The notes below the pieces were generated by a model. That model did not search any database. It saw nothing but the letters and a program-made list of their open reading frames with translations, and was not told where the DNA came from. Shown here one piece after another: positions 1-5,344 of a DNA stretch of 5,909 nucleotides (position 1 is the stretch's first letter; each line of letters starts with the position of its first letter). The position numbers and the translations under genes were made by a program. The stretch lies in NCBI GenBank assembly GCA_903879975.1, contig CAIRNL010000839.1, positions 1-5,909 on the forward strand, read 5' to 3'. This stretch comes from an uncultured Chloroflexota bacterium. Lineage in GTDB: Bacteria; Chloroflexota; Anaerolineae; Caldilineales; Caldilineaceae.

Positions 1-875
1 AGCAGGTACTGGAGCATCGTCGACGACCCCATGTAGGGGTAGACGTCGAACGAGAAATCGACCTCGTTGACGGCAACCAGGTCGATGTAATCGATGATCG
101 CCTCGACTTCGGCTGCAGTGGTGCCCTTCAGATGCGAGATGTGCACGGGGACGCCCGCTCGCCGGCCGATTTCGACAGCTTCTTTGACGCCTTCCAGCGT
201 GCCGCGCGCATAACGTACGTGCGTGACATAGACACCCTGCTTCGCCCGTATGCCTTGTGCGGCTGCGGCCAACTCGCCGGTGTCGGCAAAACACTCGTCG
301 ACATAGTCGAGTCCGGTCGAAAGTCCGCACGCACCCTCACGCATGCCCTGTCGCACAAGCTCCTGGAGATCGGCAAGTTGGTGGTCGTTGGCATGGCGTT
401 CGCCAAAACCAAGGGCCAGCGTGCGCACATTGGCGTAAGGGATGAAGGTGGCCACGTTCTGCGCAGTTCTGCCGTCGAGCAGGCTCATGTAGTCGGCAAT
501 ACTTCGCCAACCGGTGTACTGTTCGAAGCGCAGACCGTTGAGCGAGCGTAGATACTGGATCCAGGCATGCACCGTCTGCGCGCTGACGGGCGCATAGGAG
601 ATGCCGTCCAGCATGAGAAATTCTGTTGTGAAGCCTTGCGTGGTCTTGGATAGCAGATGGGGCTGGGTCAGCAGAACGGCGTCAGAATGGGTGTGTACAT
701 CGATGAAGCCAGGTGCAACGATACGATCCGTTGCGTCAATCTTGCTGAGGGCTTCGGCACCGGCCAACGATTCGACAGCCACAATCCGATCGCCGGCAAT
801 GCCGACGTCTGCCTGGTAGCGCGGGCGCTTCTGCCCGTCGACAACCGTGCCATTCCGGATAATGAGGTCAAACAT
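1..875 (-). CDS. N-acyl-D-amino-acid deacylase (D-aminoacylase family amidohydrolase), N-terminal part, cut by window edge
   Basis: The reverse strand from the ATG at 875 stays open for 291 codons to the left edge with no stop, so this is the N-terminal part of a protein whose family is usually about 480-550 residues. Such enzymes hydrolyse N-acyl-D-amino acids (or related N-acyl/cyclic amides) to the free amino acid, in the cytoplasm. Visible hallmarks: the N-terminal beta segment MFDLIIRNGTVVDG; the metal motif GFIDVHTHSD with H61 and H63; GACGLSTGLDYV near 181-192; THVRY with H219; VHISHLKG with H245, H248 and K250; and DVYPYMGSST near 277-286. The catalytic Asp expected near residue 366 lies outside the window. 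The position that is the metal-bridging Cys in classical D-aminoacylases (Cys96 in the Alcaligenes enzyme) appears to be Asp90 here (TTEFLMLDGISYAP). No good Shine-Dalgarno precedes the ATG; I chose this start because it gives the standard N-terminus. The gene is divergent from the peptidase gene. The family call is confident; the exact substrate is not known. Confidence 0.88.
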   Translation of the reverse strand, partial: MFDLIIRNGTVVDGQKRPRYQADVGIAGDRIVAVESLAGAEALSKIDATDRIVAPGFIDVHTHSDAVLLTQPHLLSKTTQGFTTEFLMLDGISYAPVSAQTVHAWIQYLRSLNGLRFEQYTGWRSIADYMSLLDGRTAQNVATFIPYANVRTLALGFGERHANDHQLADLQELVRQGMREGACGLSTGLDYVDECFADTGELAAAAQGIRAKQGVYVTHVRYARGTLEGVKEAVEIGRRAGVPVHISHLKGTTAAEVEAIIDYIDLVAVNEVDFSFDVYPYMGSSTMLQYL

Positions 876-907
876 GTGCAACTCGATTGTGCCTGGACTG
901 CAGAACA

Positions 908-921
908 GCCGCCATGGCGGC
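908..921. repeat. 14-bp perfect palindrome in the deacylase leader
   Basis: GCCGCCATGGCGGC is a perfect inverted repeat with no spacer. It lies about 33 bp upstream of the deacylase start and just downstream of its proposed transcription start. It could be an operator for a dimeric repressor, or form a hairpin in the leader RNA. In GC-rich DNA a palindrome this long by chance is uncommon but possible, so the functional role is inference. Confidence 0.4.
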
Positions 922-955
922 GACTTTACCGCAAGATGGAAATATCTATTCTGCT

Positions 956-984
956 ATTCTAGCCCGATTGGGCAGCTTTGGCGA
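956..984 (-). promoter_or_regulatory. Possible sigma70-type promoter of the deacylase gene
   Basis: Read on the minus strand, TCGCCA (984-979, 4 of 6 matches to TTGACA) is followed after 17 bp by TAGAAT (961-956, 5 of 6 matches to TATAAT). This would start transcription near 949 and leave a leader of about 74 bases before the ATG at 875. The -10 sits inside a tandem repeat of AGAATAG (TAGAATAGCAGAATAG). The match is moderate and was found by eye. Confidence 0.35.
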
Positions 985-1164
985 AAGCGCTGATTCGCAG
1001 GGGGCTACTTCATGCCTGGAGCCTACGGCGCGTCCCTGCGCTGAGTGACACCTGATCTACAATCACGTCGCGTGGCTGTGCTGGACGCCGGCTCGACGTT
1101 CGAATGCTTGGGGGCACCAATTCTGCCGCCACACGGCGCACCTTGCAGCCGGCGATGCCATCAG

Positions 1165-1189
1165 CCTGTCTGCCGATTCTGCAGGCAGG
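1165..1189. repeat. Inverted repeat (9-bp arms, 7-base loop) upstream of the peptidase promoter
   Basis: CCTGTCTGC and GCAGGCAGG pair over 9 bp with a single T:G position, around the loop CGATTCT. No T-run follows on either strand, so it is not a normal intrinsic terminator. It sits about 55 bp upstream of the extended -10 at 1244-1252, where a regulator could bind. Function is unknown. Confidence 0.35.
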
Positions 1190-1243
1190 TGACCAGATAG
1201 TGCGCCCTGCCATTTCATCGTCGGGTGCAGGCGCTTTTCATGA

Positions 1244-1252
1244 TGCTATAAT
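1244..1252 (+). promoter_or_regulatory. Extended -10 promoter of the peptidase-ridA operon
   Basis: TGCTATAAT is a perfect extended -10 (TGn followed by consensus TATAAT). No good -35 hexamer lies 16-18 bp upstream (GGTGCA-like sequence at 1224-1229), which is usual for extended -10 promoters. Transcription would start near 1259, giving a leader of about 64 bases before the ATG at 1323. It is the best promoter match in the window. Confidence 0.65.
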
Positions 1253-1312
1253 GGACTTGTAACCTTTCCCGATATACCCAAACCAGAGCGCTACTGTAGG
1301 ATGTAAATGCCG

Positions 1313-1318
1313 AGGAGG
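1313..1318 (+). promoter_or_regulatory. Shine-Dalgarno of the M24 peptidase gene
   Basis: AGGAGG, continuing as GGAGGTT, is a near-perfect anti-16S match ending 4 bases before the ATG at 1323. It fixes the start, since the upstream ATG at 1302 is followed at once by TAA. Confidence 0.8.
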
Positions 1319-1322
1319 TTCC

Positions 1323-2468
1323 ATGCATCGTTCGCAGCGAGAACAGGTTCGGGCTCTGTTCACACAGCACCGGATCGACGCCGCATTGTTTGCCAGCCCC
1401 GCCAGTGTCACTTGGCTCACCGGTTTTGCCGCGCCGGTGCAGACTGGCGGCAATCCATTTGCGGCAGCTCCTCCCTTGCTCTGGTGGGCCGATGGCCACT
1501 TCACCCTCATCGTGGTCGACGGCATGGCACCTCTGGCAACAGCCTTCAGCCAAGACGAGGATGGATCGCTGTTGACCTATCGCGGCTACACCATCGATGG
1601 CCCAGTGGACAGCTTGCGGCAGTTGCGCACTGTGCTGAACGAACTTTGGTTGCCGCAGGCGAGTAGGGCGAAGAGATGGCGTATTGCTGTCGAAAGCGCC
1701 GCCATCCCGGTTGCCGTGACCAACGTGTTGGCGGAAGCCAGCGGGTTTGCGCCGTGGCTCATCATCGACGGCTGGTTGGAACCATTGCGTATGGTCAAGA
1801 CGGCTGAAGAACTCGCCAAGCTACGCGAAAATTTTCGGTTGACCGACATCGGCCATGCTGCGGCACGCTCAGCTGTGGCAGCCGGTGTGCGGGAGATCGA
1901 TGTGTGGGAAGCGGCGCGCACAGCGGTAGAACGGGCGTCTGGCTGTCGCGTGCCCATGGGCAACGATTGCGTCGTCGGCTACCGGCAGCAGAACATCGGC
2001 GGTTGGCCGCTCGATTTTGCCCTGCGCGCCGGGGACTCGATCATCGTCGATCTCAGCACCATCCGTGATGGCTACTGGAGTGATAGCTGTGCCACCTACG
2101 TGGCGGGCGCACCGAACGAACGGCTGCGCGCCATCCACCGTGTGGCCAGTGACGCGTTGACGATGGGTGCCGGCCTGCTGCGGCCGGGCGCTGTGGCAGG
2201 GGAAATCGATCGCCAGATGCGCGCCTTCATCGCCAATGCCGGCTACCCGGTCTATCCCCACCATACGGGTCACGGCGTCGGTGTGACAGGCCACGAGGCG
2301 CCGCGCCTCATTCCCGGCAGCACGGCGGTGTTGGAGGCAGGTATGGTGATCCTGCTCGAACCAGGCATCTACTTTGCGGGCGATACCGGCGTGCGTGTCG
2401 AGGACGCATTTCTGATCGTCGAAGGGGGTGCACAGCGCCTCACCTCACACGATAAATCTTTAGGTTGA
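1323..2468 (+). CDS. M24 family metallopeptidase (Xaa-Pro aminopeptidase/dipeptidase-like)
   Basis: The 381-residue protein has the two-domain layout of the creatinase/aminopeptidase P family: an N-terminal creatinase-type domain (about 5-150, opening with a DAALFASPASVTWLTGF segment) and a pita-bread catalytic domain (about 160-378). All five dinuclear-metal ligands are recognisable: D243 (IIVDLS), D254 (GYWSDSC), H317 (HHTGHGVG), E346 (LLEPGIY) and E360 (GVRVEDA). H324 (VTGHEAP) matches the second catalytic His. The first proton-shuttle His, expected 11-12 residues before the GD at 237-238, is absent: NIGGWPLDFALRAGD has no His, and residues 179-271 contain none. The likely reaction is removal of a residue N-terminal to proline, or cleavage of Xaa-Pro dipeptides, in the cytoplasm (no signal peptide). 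Members of this superfamily also include creatinase-type hydrolases, so the substrate stays open. A strong Shine-Dalgarno and extended -10 precede it, and ridA follows after 26 bp. Confidence 0.88.
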   Translation: MHRSQREQVRALFTQHRIDAALFASPASVTWLTGFAAPVQTGGNPFAAAPPLLWWADGHFTLIVVDGMAPLATAFSQDEDGSLLTYRGYTIDGPVDSLRQLRTVLNELWLPQASRAKRWRIAVESAAIPVAVTNVLAEASGFAPWLIIDGWLEPLRMVKTAEELAKLRENFRLTDIGHAAARSAVAAGVREIDVWEAARTAVERASGCRVPMGNDCVVGYRQQNIGGWPLDFALRAGDSIIVDLSTIRDGYWSDSCATYVAGAPNERLRAIHRVASDALTMGAGLLRPGAVAGEIDRQMRAFIANAGYPVYPHHTGHGVGVTGHEAPRLIPGSTAVLEAGMVILLEPGIYFAGDTGVRVEDAFLIVEGGAQRLTSHDKSLG

Positions 2469-2482
2469 TTCCGACAACACAA

Positions 2483-2488
2483 AAGGAG
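2483..2488 (+). promoter_or_regulatory. Shine-Dalgarno that sets the ridA start
   Basis: AAGGAG ends 6 bases before the ATG at 2495. An in-frame TTG at 2465 would overlap the peptidase stop and add ten residues not typical of the family, so this site decides for 2495. Confidence 0.8.
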
Positions 2489-2494
2489 AGCAGT

Positions 2495-2878
2495 ATGCGC
2501 AAGCCAATCGTATCCGAACGTGCCGTGGTGCCGGCCTCGCCTTACTCGCAGGCCATCCTGGCCAAGGGGCGCACCCTCTATGTCTCGGGACAGGGGTCTT
2601 TTGACCCGCAGACCAACCAGTTTCGCCCTGGCAGCTTCCGCGAGCAGGCGGAACGCACCTTTCGTAATGTGCAACTCATCCTCGATGCCGCCGGCGCCAC
2701 CTGGCAAAATGTTGTCAAGGTCAATGTCTATCTGGCCAACGTACTCGATTTTGCCGAGATGAACGAGGTCTACCGCGAACTGCTGAGCGAACCCTACCCG
2801 GCGCGCACGACCGTGCAGGCCGGTCTCATTGGCCAGATGTTGATCGAGGTCGATTGCATCGCCGTGCTACCTGAATAG
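2495..2878 (+). CDS. ridA: RidA family (YjgF/YER057c/UK114) 2-iminobutanoate/2-iminopropanoate deaminase
   Basis: The 127-residue protein has the normal RidA length. RidA trimers hydrolyse reactive enamine/imine intermediates made by pyridoxal-phosphate enzymes such as threonine/serine dehydratase, giving 2-ketoacids and ammonia in the cytoplasm. Seen in the sequence: Y17 (SPYSQA), the SGQ turn at 31-33 (SGQGSFDP, where many members have SGQIPLDP), N90 (EMNEVYRELL), the carboxylate-binding R104 in YPARTTVQ, and E118 in LIEVDCIAV, matching the E. coli Arg105 and Glu120. The position of E. coli Cys107 is a Thr, a common variant. The gene lies 26 bp after the M24 peptidase gene on the same strand and is probably co-transcribed. 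It stops with TAG at 2876-2878, after which the same frame runs straight into a truncated yihY/brkB gene. The family call is secure; whether it is archetypal RidA or a Rid1-7 paralogue is less so. Confidence 0.92.
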   Translation: MRKPIVSERAVVPASPYSQAILAKGRTLYVSGQGSFDPQTNQFRPGSFREQAERTFRNVQLILDAAGATWQNVVKVNVYLANVLDFAEMNEVYRELLSEPYPARTTVQAGLIGQMLIEVDCIAVLPE

Positions 2879-3721
2879 CTGTCAGATGCCCTGGTTTGTG
2901 CTGGACGGTCCACCCTCTTCTCGCTTGCCCCCCTGCTCATCATTTCCATCAACTTGGCAAGCCTTACCATCAATGCTGCGACTTTCGAAACGCGCTTGCT
3001 GCAAACCATCGAGGAACGGGTTGGGCCGGAAGTTGCTCAACTGACCGGGGAAATCCTTGCCGCCCGCTTTGCCTTTCAGCCCAGCGGAACGGCGACGCTC
3101 ATCGGTGTTGGCCTGTTGCTTTTCGGCGCTTCGGGCGTGTTCCTGCAACTGCGCGGCGCGCTCAACGCCATGTGGCACATCGAGGCGCGACCGGCTAGCG
3201 TTCCGGCGACGATTTGGGGCGTTGCCAAGGGCTATCTGATCTCGGTGGCTGCGGCACTCTTGCTGGGCCTGGTGCCTATTCTGCTCCTCTTTGCCAGTGC
3301 TGTCGTCGCCTCGCTCCCTGCGCAGAGCGTTGAAGCCGTCTACCGCAGCGAGTCACTGACGACCGTTATCCAGATCCTGGCTTCGCCGGTCGCCTATTTC
3401 ATCCTCTTCGCCTTTGTTCTCAAGTATCTACCGTAGGCGAACGCCTCTTGGCGCGCAATCTGGCCCGGTGCGTTACTCTCGGCCATCGGTTACTGGATTG
3501 GCAGTGTGATCCTGGGCTGGTACGTGCAAAATACGGCGATTGGCTCGATCTACGGCGCAGCAGGTTCGGCGCTGGCGTTGCTCATCTGGGCCTATTACTC
3601 GGCCTATATTTTTCTCTACGGCGCCAAGTTCGTCCACATTGTCGCGCAGGCCTATGGCTATCCGATCGTTTCTGACAAAGAAACAACCTTTGTCCACCTA
3701 CGCTACGATGGCGAGGAGTAG
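2879..3721 (+). pseudogene. YihY/BrkB-family inner-membrane protein, 5'-truncated and interrupted by an in-frame TAG
   Basis: One frame carries a YihY/virulence factor BrkB-type multi-pass membrane protein (function unknown; once misnamed RNase BN). From 2912 it reads TLFSLAPLLIIS, the end of the first conserved membrane segment. Next come a loop with VGPEVAQL, LLLFGASGVFLQLRGALNAMW (a family signature), membrane segments at about 3232-3315 and 3388-3427, WRAIWPGALLSAIGYWIGS, and YGAAGSALALLIWAYYSAYIFLYGAKF near the end. Two defects are seen. Only about 11 codons separate the ridA stop (2878) from TLFSLAP, so some 40-50 N-terminal residues including the AAALAYYT part are missing, and the other two frames do not supply them. 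TAG at 3434-3436 (KYLP-stop-ANASWR) replaces one residue, and the same frame is open again to TAG at 3719-3721. No start with a ribosome site is evident; the TTG at 2954 is internal. The tail FVHLRYDGEE looks like a natural C-terminus. It could be a real pseudogene or partly a sequence error. Confidence 0.82.
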
Positions 3722-3736
3722 GCGGGAAGAAACGGA

Positions 3737-4138
3737 TCAGTTTTGTGGTGTGCTGTCAGCGGCCGGTGGTGTCACCGTATTCGTAGAAACGGGGGACGAC
3801 GAAAAGGCCGCTGCTACTGCGGCACTGCCATCCCCCTGCGGCACTTTGGAAGTGCGTGGCAGTTGGCCCATGAGCGCCATGACGGTGCGACGATAGCCTG
3901 CTGCCTTGCTGGAGGTCTGGAGCACCGGCGACACGACGTTTTCACTCATGAAGTTGGCCGTGCCACGCACCGTGGCGATGGTCTCCTTGGTATCGGCGAT
4001 AATCGGCTTGATTTCGTACTGTACCATGCGCGTCAGACGCCAGATCTGCCAGATCAGGATGCCCAGGAGAACCCAGACTACAATGCTGGTCAGGGCCAGA
4101 AAGATGATCAGGATGTCACGAACGGTGGCGACGATCAC
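3737..4138 (-). CDS. Small single-pass membrane protein of unknown function (DUF948-like layout)
   Basis: This 133-residue protein starts at GTG 4138-4136, whose last bases overlap the mnmA TGA as GTGA. AAGGGAG lies 6 bases upstream, so I prefer this to the ATG at 4228, which lies inside mnmA. Residues about 8-33 (ILIIFLALTSIVVWVLLGIL and on) form one strongly hydrophobic membrane segment. A polar, probably helical stretch follows (about 34-80: RLTRMVQYEIKPIIADTKET, then TVRGTANFMSENVVSPVLQT). The tail (about 100-133) is low-complexity and rich in Ala, Ser, Thr and Pro, with no Cys. The arrangement of an N-terminal anchor and an amphipathic helix with hydrophobic heptads resembles DUF948/YtxH-type envelope proteins, but I cannot assign it to a family with certainty. 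It is almost surely translated by coupling to mnmA. Its stop is 15 bp from the converging yihY/brkB remnant. Confidence 0.75.
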   Translation of the reverse strand: MIVATVRDILIIFLALTSIVVWVLLGILIWQIWRLTRMVQYEIKPIIADTKETIATVRGTANFMSENVVSPVLQTSSKAAGYRRTVMALMGQLPRTSKVPQGDGSAAVAAAFSSSPVSTNTVTPPAADSTPQN

Positions 4139-5301
4139 GGCATACTCCCTTGCTGCAATGGGCTGCGGGTTTCCCTGAACTCCACTTTTGATTCCTCGCT
4201 GCGTCCGATGATGCCGCCGCCCAGGCACAGATCGCCGTCGTAGAAAACGGCGCCCTGTCCCGGCGTGATATCGCGCAGCGGCTCGTCCAGGCGCACTTCA
4301 ACGCGTGCGTCCCCCTGCGGAAAGACCGTACATGCGATGGCCCGTGCCTTATAGCGGATCTTGCACTGCATGTGGCTTCCGGCGGGTGGCGCCTCATCCA
4401 GTGTCCAGTTGACGTGCTCGGCCACGAGCCGGTCCCGACCCAGCTCTGCCGCCGTCCCCACGACCAGCGTATTGTGCAGGTAGTCTAGTTCCAACACAAA
4501 GAGCGGTTCGACTACGCCGCTGATGCCAAGTCCCTTGCGTTGGCCGATGGTATAGGCCGGCAGCCCGCTGTGCTCGCCATAGATGCAGCCGTTGCGGTCG
4601 ACGATCGGCCCGGGGCGCATGGCTTCCGCCGCCCAGCTGCGCAAGAAGCGGCGATAATCGTCGTCGAACACGAAGCACAGGTCCATCGAGTCATGCTTAG
4701 AGGCGATGGGTAGCCCGCGCGCGGCCGCCATGCGCCGCACCTCGGCCTTGGGAAAGTCGCCCACGGGAAAGAGCACATCGTGTAACGCCGCCTGGCCAAG
4801 CACGCTGAGCACATAGCTCTGATCCTTGGCTTCGTCGACCCCCTTGAGCAGGTGAATCCGGCCGTCGTTGCCCCGGCGCAGCCGCGCGTAGTGGCCCGTT
4901 GCCAGGTAGTCCGCCCCCAGCCGCCGTGCGTAGTTGAGCAGATAGTCGAAGCGGATATGCCGGTTGCACTCGATGCACGGATTGGGCGTCACGCCATGAC
5001 TGTAGCCGTCGATGAAGAAATCGACGACCTTGTGCTTGAAGGGTTGCTCCACGTTGATGAGGTAGAACGGGATGCCCAGTTCGTCGGCCACGCGCCGCGC
5101 GTCGTGGACGCTCTCCACACTGCAGCACTTGTTGGTGGAGCCTTCGCCTTCACCCGTCTCTGCCCAGAGGCGCATCATGACGCCGATGCAGTTGTAGCCT
5201 CGTTCGACCAGCAGCGCCGCCGCCACCGACGAATCGACGCCGCCCGACATGGCGACCACGACCGTCGTCTCGGCCGGCGTCCTGGTGTGCTTTGTAACCA
5301 T
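4135..5301 (-). CDS. mnmA: tRNA-specific 2-thiouridylase MnmA
   Basis: MnmA adenylates and then thiolates U34 of tRNA-Lys, -Glu and -Gln, giving s2U34. Sulfur comes through a cysteine desulfurase, directly or by relay. From the ATG at 5301 the protein has 388 residues, normal for the family. Seen: the PP-loop SGGVDSS (19-25) after VVVAM; CCSVESVHDARRVADELGIP (59-78); TPNPCIECNRHIRFDYLL (105-122) with catalytic-type C112 and an extra C109; ATGHYAR (134-140); DQSYVLSVL (160-168); HDSMDLCFV (203-211) with the second catalytic C209; AYTIGQRKGLGI (249-260); and the C-terminal beta-barrel to about 370. In-frame upstream starts exist at ATG 5310 and GTG 5319. The GTG has a G-rich but imperfect site (GGGGCGG at 5331-5325) 5 bases away, while 5301 best fits the usual N-terminus. 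The gene lies 43 bp after the secreted-protein gene and overlaps the next gene by 4 bp. Function is confident; the start is not. Confidence 0.95.
   Translation of the reverse strand: MVTKHTRTPAETTVVVAMSGGVDSSVAAALLVERGYNCIGVMMRLWAETGEGEGSTNKCCSVESVHDARRVADELGIPFYLINVEQPFKHKVVDFFIDGYSHGVTPNPCIECNRHIRFDYLLNYARRLGADYLATGHYARLRRGNDGRIHLLKGVDEAKDQSYVLSVLGQAALHDVLFPVGDFPKAEVRRMAAARGLPIASKHDSMDLCFVFDDDYRRFLRSWAAEAMRPGPIVDRNGCIYGEHSGLPAYTIGQRKGLGISGVVEPLFVLELDYLHNTLVVGTAAELGRDRLVAEHVNWTLDEAPPAGSHMQCKIRYKARAIACTVFPQGDARVEVRLDEPLRDITPGQGAVFYDGDLCLGGGIIGRSEESKVEFRETRSPLQQGSMP
4145..4151 (-). promoter_or_regulatory. Shine-Dalgarno inside the end of mnmA for the membrane protein
   Basis: AAGGGAG on the minus strand lies within the last mnmA codons, 6 bases before the GTG at 4138. 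It supports the GTGA overlap start and translational coupling. Confidence 0.7.
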
Positions 5302-5310
5302 TATGGCCAT

Positions 5311-5339
5311 AGTGTACACGAAATCCGCCCCAGCGTCGA
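5311..5339 (-). promoter_or_regulatory. Weak candidate promoter just upstream of mnmA
   Basis: On the minus strand TCGACG (5339-5334) and TACACT (5316-5311) stand 17 bp apart, each with 4 of 6 consensus bases. Transcription would start near 5304, almost at the ATG 5301, so the message would be leaderless or nearly so. With a gene end only 30-40 bp away, mnmA may simply be read through from upstream. This is a weak eye-made match. Confidence 0.2.
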
Positions 5340-5344
5340 TTTAC

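Larger units (their letters stand above)
876..1322. other. Divergent intergenic region without a gene
   Basis: These 447 bases separate the minus-strand deacylase from the plus-strand peptidase. I find a possible minus-strand promoter (956-984), a 14-bp perfect palindrome (908-921), a 25-base hairpin (1165-1189), a good plus-strand extended -10 promoter (1244-1252) and a Shine-Dalgarno (1313-1318). Short open frames here (for example minus strand 1213-1010) show no recognisable protein, lack ribosome sites and look random. I see no tRNA and no recognisable riboswitch. The stretch 985-1160 has nothing I can name. Confidence 0.7.

Noticed and set aside
132..551. 139-codon plus-strand open frame
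   Set aside because: It is antisense to the deacylase, whose minus-strand frame has clear family motifs; the plus-strand protein has none.
1045..1063. GTGACA and TACAAT look like promoter boxes
   Set aside because: They are only 7 bp apart, there is no good -35 at 17 bp from TACAAT, and no gene starts nearby.
1098..1107. GTTCGAATGC resembles a tRNA T-loop
   Set aside because: The flanking bases do not form a 5-bp T-stem, and no anticodon or D-arm can be folded upstream.
2876..3721. Amber reassignment or pyrrolysine-type decoding
   Set aside because: Two of the three TAGs sit at natural protein ends, and reading through the last one only enters an antisense shadow frame; a nonsense mutation or sequence error is simpler.
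3722..3736. Possible bidirectional terminator between converging genes
   Set aside because: Only 15 bp separate the stops, and I see no hairpin or T-run there.
3743..4243. 166-codon plus-strand open frame continuing the yihY/brkB frame past its last TAG
   Set aside because: It is antisense to the small membrane protein and the end of mnmA, rich in His/Arg/Cys and without a recognisable fold; it is a shadow frame.
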